64,000 nucleotides of DNA from Microvelia longipes (GCA_018340805.1 JACMZG010001914.1:1906660-1970659), one strand, 5' to 3'; shown: positions 13,436 through 27,800, counted from the stretch's first letter. Made by a program: numbers and translations. The notes: a model not told the origin generated them from the sequence alone.

Positions 13436-14305
13436 TAATGTAATATATAAATCAGGAAGGTAAACAAATGTGATTTCTGTCAGAGTTGGCTCAAATTGTC
13501 CTTTTTACCCAAAAAGGACAATTTTGTTTTACCCATGTAAACAAACTATTTAGAGTTTTTTTTTTTTTTTTTTTATTTATTTCCATATTTACAATAAAAT
13601 TATTAAGCAACATAAACAAATTAATACATTAAACATGATGGTTAAATATATATAGAACTTAAGATTACATAAAAGTAACAAGAGTAAGTAATAAACATTT
13701 TTATTTTTATTGCATTTATTTGTACATTTTAGTATAAAATGTTAATAATTCGTGTAAGACATTTTATCACATCCAATAGAGGTTTAAGTGCGAATCTTTA
13801 AATACTAATTTTGTTTAAATTATTTCAAAGGAGCGGCTAATTAAACTTTTTTTCGTGTGCATTTCTTAACTTAGCTTAGTGTATTATTGCGAGTGATATT
13901 TGTTTTTCCCCTTCAAATATTAATTGTAATTTAACAACTTTAATCAACAATTTTTGAATATAATAAAAGCAATCGCGCTTTTAAGTTATATTTAAGGCAA
14001 TGCATTGTCGTCTGTATGTTCTTCAAAATCTTAATGAAAATATGATATTTACCTTTACTATAGTCTTTTTCTTACACTTTAACTAACTTATTGCAAGAAT
14101 ATTTCATAGAATTAATTAAAAAAATCATTAAACTATCACGTACATATTAAAGTACAAAAAAGAAATTCGCTAAAACACGATAAAATAAAACAAGAATAAA
14201 ACTCACCTAATGTTATCAGTGTTGCCAATAAAATTAAATAAAAAAAAACTTAATTTCTAAATAGCTTATGCGCAGTTATTTCAATTTTTCATAAAGATAT
14301 TATTA
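13436..14305. other. Intergenic, nothing recognised
   Basis: Includes a small hairpin (AAATTGTCCTTTTTACCC with its complement) near 13494 and a T tract near 13556. Confidence 0.5.
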
Positions 14306-14410
14306 CTAGAGGGGCCCTATAGGTTAAATTTTGAATCATCGAAAAAGTAACCTGACCATCTTTGCTTAGAAATAAAATGAAATAATAAGTACAAAATCAC
14401 AATAACTTAG
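14306..14410 (+). mobile_element. MITE family B, left-end fragment
   Basis: Matches the left third of the 18123 element: ATTACTAGAGGGGCCCTAT and AAGTAACCTGACCA blocks. Confidence 0.65.
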
Positions 14411-14770
14411 GGTAAAAGCACCAGTACCGGCACCCTCTGGGGTCTTTCAAAAATAATAACAAATCTGCTAGGTTTAGGCGAAAACAAAATACATATATTA
14501 TTAGAGTCATCCTTAACCTTGAGGTTAATAACAGTTTTATTCAAAAACATCGCCTAATTGAGCTGATTAAATGGCAGTCGGTCTCGAGGTCTTGAATATG
14601 GCGTGTGTTTTTCACAAGTTCACTAAAAATACGATCATAGATTTTTAAAGTTTAAGATAAGTTGTTCAATTTTTATTAAATAAAATTATGTATTTTCTCA
14701 TTCTTCGGTGTTTATTGTATATAAAAATGTATATTTTGTTATAATTAATTAGAAGAGGTGCCGGTTACTG
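14411..14770. mobile_element. Short TIR element (CAGTA..CCGGCACC ends)
   Basis: CAGTACCGGCACC at 14411 is matched by GGTGCCGGTTACTG at 14757-14770. Size about 360 bp, with no coding potential and no clear target duplication. Confidence 0.55.
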
Positions 14771-14790
14771 AGTTTTAGTTGTGATGAAGT

Positions 14791-15040
14791 TCCAGTAATG
14801 GACACGGGGGTGCCGGGCATAGATAAAGTATATAATAATAGTTATAGATTCCGATGTAACTTCTCCTCATCATATCGGATTCGCTACGCTCATATTTACC
14901 ACTTCCGACTCGCTTCGTCGTCCTCAGAATATGGAAACCACCTAATTTACATTGCTCTACGTTTTCAGACTCGCTTCACTCGGCCTCAGATGGCACGCAT
15001 TCGTTTTTATTCCCAAGGGTCACCCCCATCGTACAGTTAC
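14791..15040. mobile_element. Probable 250-bp MITE, GC-rich
   Basis: CAGTAATGGACACGGGGGTG at the left and an imperfect complement (GGTCACCCCCATCGTACAGT side) at the right. The interior has two short near-repeats, ACTCGCTTCGTCG and ACTCGCTTCACTCGG. The 81-codon frame inside has no recognisable protein. Confidence 0.45.
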
Positions 15041-15617
15041 TGACCAAGCTCGACACTCCTTAACATTAGTGATCTAGCAAAAAGTGTATATATACAAACC
15101 GTAATGAAATGAAACTTAGTACATATACTCATCACATACAGGGATACTTGTACCAAATTTCAATTTAATTAATTATTTTAAACGATATTTGAACATTTTT
15201 GGCACATTTGTTAGTATTTTAAAGGACTGCATGCAAGCTAAATTTTAAATGTGTTTAGGTGTGCGTCGTGTCTGTTATTATTGTAGCTCCCAGAGTGTTT
15301 ATACTAAAAAATTAAAACTTGTTACAAAAATTAATCTTTTAATCCAGCTGCCCAATCCAAAAAATAATTTTCTATGACAAGATAGTGACTCAGCAAAAAT
15401 TCCAACAGTGGTAAAATTATTTGCTTGATTTGAAATATAGCGGCAATATAGTCATATAAGATAAAAAAAACTTACATGACTACATTGTTTTATTCCGTTA
15501 TCAGCATTATATCTTTGTAAAAAATTGTTTTTTTTTTAAATGATAAAATTCTAAAAATAATGCAATTAAGTTAAAATGTTATAGTATATTTACGGTTTTT
15601 ATTGGATCAGTAATATT
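15041..15617. other. Intergenic, nothing recognised
   Basis: No feature seen. Confidence 0.5.
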
Positions 15618-15745
15618 TTAATCAGTATCGTTGGAGGTCACTACCTGGATGGGTGACCAATGGGAATAAAATGGATGTTTCCACTGAGGTGAAGAAGATG
15701 ATTAAAGTTCTGAAGTGGTGCAAAAGAGAGGGAAGGAGGTCCCTA
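15618..15745 (+). mobile_element. 5S rRNA-derived SINE-like fragment, copy 1
   Basis: Bases 15620-15668 resemble the internal-promoter (A to C box) half of 5S rRNA: CAGTATCG.. then CTACCTGGATGGGTGACC and TGGGAATA. The 5' third of 5S is absent. The downstream tail (GAGGTGAAGAAG..) partly resembles the tail of the second copy at 44108-44300, as expected of a mobile SINE and not of a working 5S gene. Confidence 0.6.
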
Positions 15746-15948
15746 CATAATAATCATACAATCCCTTGTATGATTTGTAATCCTTGTATCTTTTGATGAC
15801 ACATGTCTGAATTTTTTTAAACAGGTTAGTATATGAGTTTCCCTAGTTGGTTTATATATTACTTTAACCTGGCCTTTTTTATTATATTACTTAAACAATG
15901 ATTGCTTTAATTATTGTGGGTATCGCGATGACTCCTGTAAAAATTAAG

Positions 15949-16213
15949 GAAAAGGAAAAATAAAAAACAAGTCCCTCCACTGATGTTTAAGTATAATGAC
16001 AAAGCCAGCTTTCAGACTTGACAGTCCATCATCAGTGCCGGCGAGATGGGAAGAAAGTGTTAAGAAACGAAAGTGATTGAGTCGTCCAAGTCATTGAAAT
16101 CGACGATTTCAACGAGTCTGACAGTCCATCGACGATGGACTGTCAAGTCTGAAAGCTGGGTCTGTCATTATACTTAAACATCAGTAGAGAGACTTGTTTT
16201 TTATTTTTCCTTA
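15949..16213. mobile_element. 265-bp MITE with 85-bp inverted ends
   Basis: The left arm contains CTGATGTTTAAGTATAATGA and AGCTTTCAGACTTGACAGTC. The right arm is its near-exact complement (16128-16213). The central 90 bp is unique and has no coding potential. Confidence 0.88.
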
Positions 16214-18122
16214 TATCTGGACTCCACAACTCTATTTTTTATCCTGTAAAAATTAATCTTTTTTTAACTTCATACTGTTATACTAAAGCGTAGGGAGACC
16301 CTTTTTATTTTTTGATGATAGGTGAATAAGTATTTCGCCCATCTGGTGCGAAAATGTGATATTATTGCTTGACTTTTGTATTAATATTAAATTATAATCA
16401 TTCATTAAACAGAAGCAGTACATTTTAAAACCTTGAAATTGTGCTAGCCAATATTGAATTTTGCTTACTTTAGAGCTTTATACAATATATATTAACGCTT
16501 TAACGATATATTCAATCTATTTTATTAAATTTATTTTTTAACATCCGCCATTTCGAAAATATGTAGTCTTGGATTTTCAAACATTTGTCATAAGTTACCA
16601 CTCCATTTTTTTAGATTTTAAACTCTAAATAACAGGTTAAGAAGTCTAAACCAATTTTCTGTTATTAGATGTTATCTGAGCAAAACATCTCAGGTTGACA
16701 TAGAATTTCATGTTAGCAATATCATGCATTCTTATACTGACACATTTGTCCTGTTTCAATTTATTTGCTCCTTTTTCCCATGCTATCAACTGATTTTAGT
16801 TTTATTATAACTCAGACATTACATTAACATGAGAAGCGGAGGGGTACATTTTGACAATTTTATTTTTAATTTTCCTGTGGAAAATTTTTCTCAGGGTGAC
16901 AATTAAACATTTTTATAAAGAATACTTTTTTTCAAAAGTCAAAATTAAGCTTATTTTACTCTTTTATTCATTGTTCAAAAATTGCAGTTAAAAATAATAA
17001 AAAATACAAATCTCAGTTTTAAAATATACAGCTTTTATCAATAATGTATATTTTTCTAAAAATGAAATTTGTTGTCACTTACATGTATCGTTGAGTCGAT
17101 TTGGGGGCACCCTGTATAGAGCAATATCTTATATCTAAGAGTAACCCATAGAGGAATATATACTGGAGTAACCAAAAAGGGTTTATCTATAATACCTATA
17201 CCATTGACTAATCACCTCCTTTTATTTTAATCACTACAATCATGGCTTATTAGATCCAAGCCTTCAGTCATTCTTTAATGACCTTGACATAAAATAAAAA
17301 TTTAAGTAAAGCTGAAGAATACAGAAATAGCTCTATGTTCTGAATGTTGTAAAAGAGAACGGGGTTCCAGCTACATAGAAAGTACAATGTATAATAAAAT
17401 ACTTCTCAAGAGGAGTTTAATCATTAAAACAGTTTTAAAATTTATTTACAATTCAGTTTAGTTAGGATATTTTTTTCTTTTAAGTATAATGTTTATTTTT
17501 CATTATTATTTGAAAGAGATGTCTTGCATTTTTTTCTTATATGTGTGAGAACATATATATTTGAATTTCATTAACAGAGGGAGAGTGAGAGGTAAACATT
17601 TTATTTAGCTAATAAAAAATTAAAAAAAAAATGCAACTATTAATAACAGATTTTATCCAAATTGTAAATTTACAAGAGGGCATTACCATAACATAAGTAA
17701 TTATAATAATAATACAAGTAGTAACTTACATGTCTTCTACTGCTAATGCTAGTACAGTGATGCTGATGTTTATAGATTAAATCAAATAGAAACACCAGCA
17801 TAAATTACTAAATCAAACTATGAACTATTATATTAGTTCCCTAGCAATATAAACAAAATATCTTGTACGGTTTTTTACGTGACTAGGCAAGAAAATGAAA
17901 TTTTCCTTCAGATGGGAAGAAACAACTATCAGGGAGGAAACTTAATAACAAACTAAATTATTATGCACCAAAGGAGGAAAAATAGCCCAGGCGTTTTTGT
18001 TGATTCCTGAGGTGTAAGCAAAGAGGACCATAATGTTAAAGCCAGAGGTTTAGTCAATGGTGATATTTACACAGGGGTGTAATGACAGTTTTCTCCTCTG
18101 ATAGGGAGACAAGTAAAACCAT
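16214..18122. other. Intergenic, no gene recognised
   Basis: A solitary mariner-type end, GGGGGCACCCTGTATA, is near 17103; no matching left end was found. Otherwise AT-rich DNA without a supported feature. Confidence 0.5.
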
Positions 18123-18440
18123 AGAGATATATTACTAGAGGGGCCCTATTGGCTGCATTTTGAAACATCGAAAAAGTAACCTGACCACATTCGATTATCA
18201 TTATCATCAAATAAACAGAACAAAAAAACAGTAAATTATATAGTATAATGTTTAAAATACAAATCACAACACAAACAATCTGCGGAAAGCCCAAAACAAT
18301 TGATTAATTATAACCTCATCTCTCTCTTGGAGGAGGTTTCAATGAGGTTACACAGAGCCCCTGAGAGCCCCACTAAAAATGTTTCAGGCCTCTCAATGTA
18401 TTAAGATAGGCTATGCTCCCTCTAGTATATATCTCTATGA
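18123..18440. mobile_element. MITE family B, complete copy
   Basis: The ends are inverted: CATAGAGATATATTACTAGA at the left and CTCTAGTATATATCTCTATG at the right. It encloses the blocks AAGTAACCTGACCAC, CAATTGATTAATTATAACCT and TCTTGGAGGAGGTTTC. Fragments or copies occur at 9177, 10220, 14306, 42411 and 61445, making this one of the commonest families here. Confidence 0.85.
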
Positions 18441-18767
18441 GTAAAACAAATAAAACTTTGATTATAACTATTGTTTATATATCTACATGATTTCCCTCTA
18501 TTTTAAAGCTCAAACTAACTACCTCCTACAACATTAATAAAACACATGATGACTACAAAATGTAATCCACAGAAAGTAAATAATTATTACGGATGAGTTT
18601 ATGTACATTACAGTGTTAACTTATTTAAACCAAAAAGATAAAATTATTCACAATATGAGGCATTAGCAGCAGTAGTTGGAGGCTTACCAGCCTCCAAAAA
18701 GACACAAGAAGTATTAAAGAAAATATAACAAGGAAATACTTAAACTTCTAAAATTTTAAGTCTAATT

Positions 18768-21700
18768 TTACTTTTTCTTAAAAAATGAAGTAATAGATTT
18801 CTGCTTATCATCAGATTTGGTTTGTTTTGGACTTTTCTTGGGCCTACCAGCTGATTTCTTTTCTTTCTCATCGGGGGTTTTTGCAGATTTTTTATCATCC
18901 GACTTTTTATCTTCAGATGAGTCAATAGAGATCTTATCAGTAGGTTCAGTTATGTTTTTATCTATTTTTTTATCCTGAGAACTTTTTGATTTTTTACTCT
19001 TTGATTTATCATTAGTCTCTTCACTCTCTCCATGTTTAGTTTTTAGTTTATTTAACTCTTCAGTTTCTATTTCTTTATCCTTCACTTCAGATTTGCCTTC
19101 TTTACTGTTATCTGTTTTGTTTTCTTTAATTTCTTCGTCATCTTCACAGCTTTCATAAACATATTCTTTTTCAGTTCTAAAGAATCCATCCTCATCAGTA
19201 TAAGTTTTATCGACAAGTTTCCTTATGCGTCTCTTAGCTCTCTGTCCAAATGGAGTGGGAGGAATGACTTCTTCATCACTATCTGGTATTGGACATTGCA
19301 CAGGCTCGGGCTCTGGTTCTTCTTCAATCTCCATCTCATCTTCCTCCCCTGTCGCAAACAAAAGATATAAAGTAATTAAAAACTTACGAGTATTTTTCTT
19401 TAGAAAATCAGAAAATAGTAAATAGGCGTGTTAAACAAACCTAAATGCAACATTGTAGAAATAAGAGAATAAAACAAACCAAAAACTCATCCACTAAATC
19501 TGATGATTCAGCATTTCCAAGTCCAGCTCAGAATAAAGTACAAAACTTAATAATTCTAACCTTACTATAAAAATACAGTTACTATAAATACAGTTAGCTC
19601 CTGCAAACCTGAGTTTGGGAAAAATTTTAAACATGTAGCTTACAAGATATAAAATCAAGATTATAGAAGAAGAGAAAAGGGAGCATGGTTGCACCACAGA
19701 GGAGAGGGTAACTCTTATCAAAAACACATAAAAGTTTTTTTGGATCGAGTAAAAACACTTTAGACACAAGTAGGGAGTTTAAATAAAGTCATAAGCCAGT
19801 AACTAGAGGTGTTTGTCACAAGAGCAAATATCATGCGAACATGATAAGAACCTATGCTCTATGCTCCTACTAGGCCTACAACCTCACTAAGACCAGCAGT
19901 TGGGTTCATGACTAAACAACTACAAAACACTTGTAGTATCAACCTAGTGGTTATTATTGATCAAGCTAAACATTTATTAATTCCTCACCCTGACTACTGT
20001 CCTCAGAATCACTAGGCAAAACAATTCTCTTTCGTTTCTTAGCTGGAGTTTCATCATCTTGATTAGACTTCCTCTTATTATTTCTAGCATTAGACTTGGA
20101 TGATTTCTTTCTAGAGTTAACAGGTGTCTTAGCGCCAACCTATAAATGCATCAACAGGTAAGTTAATAAAACCTTCAGCAACATTTGTTTGAAAAATTAA
20201 AATTTCAGAAAATCATTTAACTTGACCATTTATTGTTGCTGAGTTTGGAATTTTTTTGTATTTTGAATAGAATAGGACTTGATAAGGAGCTTGAATTAAG
20301 TCGTGTGCCTCATTACTGTCATAAATATACAAGTAGAATCAAGTGTGAAAAAAAGAAATTAAACTACTGATACAAACAAATTGCTTTATAATATTATATG
20401 GAGTCCCCACACTCTGGCCACTTGGCTCTGTGGTTTCCAAGATTTTTGTTGTATGTACAACTGTATCTTGTTGTAAACCTATTTCTTCTGTTTATTCTGA
20501 ATTTTTAAATATTTTTTTTTGGAAATAAAGACTTAATTTTCAAAGAAAAAATAAGCTTGAGGTTGGAATTATGGAGGGGGGAAGTGGACTTTTTGGAAGG
20601 GGGGACTCACTGATCAAGAATAATATATATATGTACAAGACTTTTGTCCAAGAAATTTTTATGGTACACGAAGTGTCCCAAAGTGTTCTATAGAACACTT
20701 TCTCTGATCAAAATAAAACTTGGTGCAAAAATCAACCTAGTCAATGTCTTGAACCCTATTTTTATGAAATATGTGTGATGTCAATAATCCACAATAATGA
20801 CTCCATAAACATTAAAAAAAATCACAAATCTTCAACAAGTGTTTAGATCAGGCTGAAAGTATTTTCACTTGTACTACTATGTATGGTTAACAAATCGGAT
20901 CAGAAAAGAGACCGAACCGAAAGCCTCTTCTTTAGAATTTAATTGAATTCTGCAAGAAGGAGTTAATCAAGTTTGGGGCTCATTTCATGTTTTTCCAAAA
21001 ATCACCATAGAGGCACCTTCCACTGATGCTAACAAAAAATATGAATATCTGAAAAAGGATTAAGAGAATAGTTACTTTTTCTGATTTAGATGGGACTTGT
21101 TCAACATCTACCTCCATGTCTTCTTTAGAGTCCTGAAAAGTGTAACAAAAATCTATGAATAATAACTTAAAATCATAATAAACCGAGTAGGCTTCCTCAG
21201 TCATTGTCATGAAGATTTAGGTGTTCCGGTGGTGAGGGTATCAATGTATGACATTTACTTCCACTCCAGGAGGCACCTTCAGGGAAGTAGGACAATGAGT
21301 TAACAATTGTCAACCAAACTGAGCTGAAGATAGAAGAGCAAACTTGTTTAATTTATACCTGTCTCTGACCTAGTCTTCGAGGACAGAGATAGTAGCCATC
21401 AGAAAGTTCGAGGGCCCAGTAATCTAGGGTAAATTAGAGTAAACTCTGGATTAGACATGTGCGCAAACAGAAAAAGAGTAAAAAGTGTAAATAACCTTCC
21501 TGTTCAATTTATTGAGTTTGTTTGTTGTGAAAAATCAAGTTTTCGTGCACCTTGCTTTTCGGTCCATTATTATGAAATTATTATTTATAATTTGAGTAAA
21601 CAGTTATTACTTTCTTAATCTGCACTCTTTTGTAAGAAATGAAAAGGCCAATCGCTAGTTTAAAATTATTTTTGTTCAAGTTAAGTACATACATATATCA

Positions 21701-24700
21701 GCTTTCTGTTGAGACCAATGAATCTGATTTCGGGCAAATAAGGCATGGTAATCACTACAGCAACAGATATATGATTGCTTCTTTTATTAAAGCTGGTACA
21801 TATTAATAAGAACTATTTACTATAACTAAACCTATTTGCTCAAATCCCTTGTAATAATTTCATAATTTGAACGAAAAGTATGCTGAGCGACAAGCACTTG
21901 AAAATTTATCACTGATAAGTTTATTATGAGCACAAAACACTTTAAAACACAAAAATACCACTAATATTTCTTTTTATTAATTTAAAATAGCATAGAGTTA
22001 TAAAATAATTTAATATTGCTTAAATACATGGATAACTCATAAATTATTGTTATCACATGTGATATGAGTGATTTCCTGCCAGAACTTTATTTTAATCTAC
22101 TCTACTCGGTCTTTCTGGAGGAGTTAATAGAGCAGTTTAGAGTAAGATTCTTCGTACCAGAGATTCATTACGAAACATAGTGTAGTGCAGTTTGGAGTAG
22201 AATTGAGGATGTGCTGAAACATAGATCTTAACTAGAGGTTACTCTAGTGTACACTGCAGTAACGAGACAAACAAACCTAATATAAAAAGAGATATATGGG
22301 TCCACATTGGGGGACAGCCCCAAGAAAACAAACATCATTTGCTCCTCTCTAAGTGTACTACCTCATTCACTCCTACATGGGTCTCTATCAGACATCTCTC
22401 AGAGCAAGTGGCCCTAGATATAGCTCTTTTACTTATAAATTATATTAGCCTATTAACTAGGTAATTATCACATATTTCTAATTGTATGAATACTGCTAGT
22501 AGTAATACAAATGAAACTATATTATAATGAAATATTTTATAGAAGGGGGTCAGGGATCCTAAATCCATGCTGACTCAGCATTAAACCAACCTCAACTTCA
22601 CTCTGTTTTTTATTTTTTTCCTCTTCCTCAACAACTGGTTCATTTTTCCTTTTCTCAGCATTCTTTGCACTCTGTTTACTAAACATAGCACCTATGCTGC
22701 CGGCTGCTTTCTGCAAATTAAAATTAAATACATTTTGTAAAATTGTCCAAATATAATTTTTTATAATATTAAATTTTAAAATTCAAGCATATTTTTTTGT
22801 CAATTTTGTTAAGATCAAGGATACTTTTAAAAGTTCACAAAACGTGATTAGCTAAGTGATGGCCGTTTCAATTTCAAGGCCTGTAAATAATACTTTTGTT
22901 AATGACTTGCATTTAAAATTACACCAATCAACACAACAAGCCTATATGGTCTGCCATATTTGCTGTTCTCTCAGCTCTATTATTGGTCTAGGTCGAGGCC
23001 CTGCATGTCAAGGTAAGGTATGCTCATGTCTAGACATCATGCTGCATGTCTAGGTAAGGTATGTCAGTCTGGTCTAAGGGATGTTCCAGAAGGATGAGGA
23101 TTAGCTCTCTGAACTTGCTTCTACCTAATGGTGCTGGAAATAATACTGCTTTGTTCCTCTTAACCTCTCCTTGGCAGATATTAACATGATAACTTCTTTG
23201 TTACTGTGCCACATCTCAAAGGTCAGTTATCCATCCTCAGATTTTACTCCCAAATCCAGTGTCTAAAGTCAAATGTCACCCCACCCTTTTCTCTCTTCTT
23301 TTTCTCAGCTTGTAATTCCCTTTTATCCTGGTCCTAATCAGGTTAGAGTTCAGGTGTAATGGTCGGTGTAGTGGTTTGAACTTCTGGTGGATTGCCATTT
23401 TCATCTTCTTCCTCTAATATATTCCTCACAATATTGACTGCTGTTACTGCTTTAACATTGATTCTAATCATTTTTTAGACATAAATGCTCAAGTAACACA
23501 AATAGCTAATCACTATTCAATCCATCTAAGCCTGATAACATTATTTTGATAAATACTAAAAAGACAAAGTATGAAAAATAAAATAACAGAGTCAGTAAGT
23601 TACCTTCTGAACCTGCTTGGTGGGCGATACAACTTTACTCTTCTGAACCTGCTTGGTGGGCGATACAACTTTGCTCTTGACTGGACTCTTAGATACCTAG
23701 ACACAAATTTTAATAATCAAATAAATGGTTTGAAAATTTAATTTACAAACACAACAGATCAGTATTGTAATCTATTTTAACATCTTAATGTAATTTCGCT
23801 TTTGATAGAGTATGGCATGCTGGCTTACTTTGGAAACTCAAGAGAATCCTTCCTTTTACATATTATCTAATTTCTAAATCATACCTCGAAAATCGATTTT
23901 TCCTTGTGTCCTGTAACTCTTCTACTTCTTCCATCTTTCCTATAAAATCCCGAGTACCACAAGGCAGTATTCTTGGTCCAATCCTCTACTGCATTTACAC
24001 TTCCGACATTCCAGAACACCCATCCACTCTAATTGCATAATTTGCTGACGACAAATGTATCCTATCCTCAAGTCCATCCCGTTTAATCTCCTCAGATAAT
24101 GTTCAAAATCATCTTAATCTCATAGGAACATGGTTAAAAAACTGGAGAATCAAAATCAATGCTTCCAAAAGTACCCATGTTACCTTTGCTTTACGACCTA
24201 GTGAATGCCAACCTGTAGTTCTCAATCAAGAATTGATTCCTCAAGCCTCCTCTGTTAGATACCTTGGACTATACCTTGACAGACGACTCACCTGGGGTTT
24301 ACACACAAAGACAAATCGACAGGACGCAAACAGATGCTACAAACTACTACAGCGACTACTTGACAGACGCTCACAACTAACTCTATATCAATGTTTACAC
24401 CTGTATTTTTATAAAAATAAAGGCATTAATTTAAAAAAAAAAAACTCTTACAGTTTGCTTATTAGCCTCCTTCTCCTTATCAGGTGGTTTACCTTCATTT
24501 TTCTTTTCTTTACTAGGTGCCTTACTGAATATGGATCCTTTACTTTCCTTTTCCTGTGGTTTAGCAGAGGTAGTTTGAGGTTTATTGGTGACACTGCTTG
24601 GCTTCTCTGGTATGATTACTTTAAATTCCCTTTCTTCTATTTTTCTTTCTGATATTGAACTAAAACTACATCAACAAGATACATGCGGTCAAAAACAAAT

Positions 24701-24776
24701 AAACTCATATGTCATGGAAGATAACCTAAAATTTATACATACATACATACACCACACACACACACACACACACAAC

Positions 24777-24820
<44 letters not shown>

Positions 24821-27800
24821 ATATATATATTATTATATATATATATAAAATTAATGAAGTCTAGCATAAGTAGAGTTATTCATACAGATAAACAAAGAAA
24901 ACAGCCCACCGGAAAATAATTTTCAACATAACATGAAGCCATCATCAGTCTGTACAAATAAAGAAACTATTGGCTCTGTGAGACACTGTGTTTATACACA
25001 CAGTGTATACACACTCTGTGTATGACATTGACACAGATGTATGTATTCCTTACTTTTGTCTTTATTCTCATGGCACTTGTGATGACCTCATGTTAAGTTG
25101 AAAGCTCTTTGTAAATAAACTAAATATTTGTTTGGATAAACTCTTTTTGTCATTTCCTAGAAAAGTTTAATTTTCAGCATGATTCAGCATTCAACAAATT
25201 TTCATCAGAAAATTACACTAATTTATTTTTTTGGTTTTAACTCATCCCAAAGAAAACATACGCTCTTATTGCTTAAACCAGTTTGGTTATGAGCAAATGC
25301 AAATTACTGCATCTCTCGTCAAAATTAAACTTTTGTTACTCATGCATTGACTTTTTCACATTGATTTCTATGCATAAATTGCTAATTTATACGCTAATAA
25401 ATTGCAAATATATAAATGCTAATAAATTCCTCTTTGAAAACCATGGAATATAATAATTGGCCCCTTAATGTAAGGGGCCAATAATTAGCCCTGGGGTTGT
25501 TACTTACGTCTCTTCTTGTCAGGCTGTATCAGACTGGTACATCTATTTGTCACTTAAAAAAAGACATTTGCATCAAATTTTAGCTCAAAATGTAAATTTT
25601 TTGATTTTCACAACATTTTTATTTAAATTTTTAATGAACAAGCAAATAGGTTAACATAGTCAAACAATGTTTATCTTCTAAGTACTACAACTAAACCTAA
25701 ACTTCTGATGGCGAACACCTAAAATGATAGCGAAAACCTAAACTTCTCCATGGCGAACACAGCGAGAGTTTATACACCATACAGACACACATACACAGCA
25801 TGATGCATACCACTTAGATCGTCTTTTAGAAATGACTAAACACAAATGATTTGGCTAAAATATTAGTATCAGATATTTTGGGTGAAAACAATACTATATC
25901 CTATAGTAGCAGACAAGGAAAAGTAATAAGTTGATGTTTGTATGTAGGGATGTTTGTATGTAGGGATGCGTGTGAGGAGGAATGTGCACTTTTCAAGTAA
26001 ACTAGATGCAGGTAAAACAGTTCAAGCAAAAATAATAGGATAAAAAAGAGAACATACCTAGATTGTGATGGCAGAGCTGTAGAGTCGGCTAGGTAAATAT
26101 CACGAGATGAAACACTGCTATTTTTCTTCTGAATACTATAAACATGTTGAGATATAACTTTGTCTAAATTTAACTTGACTTTATCAAATTCAAAATGATT
26201 GACTAAGAAAAATTTAGTTCCGTCTTGGTCCTTGGGTACGCCACTGACTACGTAGGTTACAAGTAGGTTCTCTTCTGACTGCTTGGCAAAAGAGTAGAGT
26301 AATCTGACAAAAATAAAATAATAAATCCCAATGAACTGATACTTTATAATGTGTACTAAATATTTTAAAACACCAAAATTACCATCAATGTTTTGCTTTG
26401 TTAACATAAAATTTACATTAATAGAGTTACAAAATTATTTAATATTGTTATAAAACACGGAAAACATATGAATTATTATCAGATATGATAAGAGTGATTT
26501 CCGGCTAGAACTTTATTCTACTCTGCTTTACTCAGTTGAGTAGAAGAAGTACAAGTGCAGCTTAGAGTAAGATTCTTCGGTACTTATTTACTTGGTTCCC
26601 AACATAAAGTTGGGACCCAAGTAAATATGGCGATATAGGGCAATTATTCACTTGGGTACCGACAATATATTTACTAAATTATATAAAAGAAATTTTTAAC
26701 AATCTTAATAGGGGATGTTGAAAAGCAATGGGGCTTTTGTATGGGGTTGAGAAGGGGTAAAAAGAAAAGATTGATAATCAAGTAAATAAAATAAAATAGT
26801 GCGAAAGTTTCCTTGGTTCCCAGCATAAAATTGGGACCTAAGTAATAAGGCGATATAGGCGAAAGTTTCTTTGTTCCCAACATAAAATTGGGACCTAAGT
26901 AAAAAGGCGATATAGGGCGAAAGTTTCCTGGTTCCCACATAAAATTGGGACCTAAGTAAATAAGGCGATATAGGGCGAAAGTTTCCTTGGTTCCCAACAT
27001 AAAATTGGGACGGGACCTAAGTAAATAAGGCGATATAGGGCGAAAGTTTCCTTGGTTCCCAACATAAAATTGGGACCTAAGTAAATAAGGCGATATAGGG
27101 CGAAAGTTTCCTTGGTTCCCAACATAAAATTGGGACCTAAGTAAATAATAAGGTTAAAAATAAGGCGATATAGGTGAAAGTTTCCTTGGTTCCCAGCCAC
27201 CGCTCGTGCTTTTTATGAGACCTCATTAGCGTAATTTGTTAATATTGAAAATACGCTAGGAATGAAACAAATTGTAAAAATAAGGAACTAGTAACCATAG
27301 TAGTCAAGATAATAATTTAATTAAAAAAAAACAAGTTAAGAATAAAAACAACGGTTAGATCGCCGACTTTTTGAGCCATTTTTTTGTTTGGATTCATATC
27401 GGGCGAATGATTTTCCCCAAGTCGTTTACCAGTCATAGACGTTATTGAATGAGTTATTAAAAGAATGCACCCCTAGCGCTTTCTAGTAGAGGAATGATAT
27501 ACTAAGATTTCCAACAGATTAGACAACTTATGCTATTTAGCGTATTTTACTGTAACTAGAGGTTTTGAAGGGGCAGTGGCGACACTGTTATTATGATATG
27601 ATGGGGCCTATTGTAGACAAGGTTTCAAAGTGCATAACAAAGTCGTTGATACCTGCCTACAAAGTTAGGTTAAAGTCCTAACACCCAACACTTAAAACAC
27701 ACACCGTCTTTCTCAAGACGAACCTGATGATGGGAGAAGTACCTGCTCCCGAAACGTCGTTAATTGTAAATAGTACTGACAATGGATTACGTCCAACTAA

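Noticed and set aside
14798..15043. An 81-codon frame as a gene
   Set aside because: Lies inside a probable MITE, no recognisable domain, no splice or homology support.
19225..19425. Ser/Gly-rich plus-strand frame
   Set aside because: Antisense shadow of the acidic region of the last POLD3 exon.
23879..24403. Part of POLD3
   Set aside because: Opposite strand, reverse-transcriptase motifs and an in-frame stop identify it as a LINE relic.
24585..24848. Plus-strand frame over POLD3 exon 5 and the adjacent microsatellite
   Set aside because: The coding signal there is on the minus strand (POLD3 exon 5); the rest is CA/TA repeat.
26594..27200. A CRISPR-like array
   Set aside because: Units are contiguous with no unique spacers, and the genome is eukaryotic; it is a minisatellite.
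27725..27765. A true hammerhead at CTGATGATGGGAG..GAAAC
   Set aside because: An extra T separates the core from stem II, and no upstream strand pairs with the GTCG side after GAAA in the required register.
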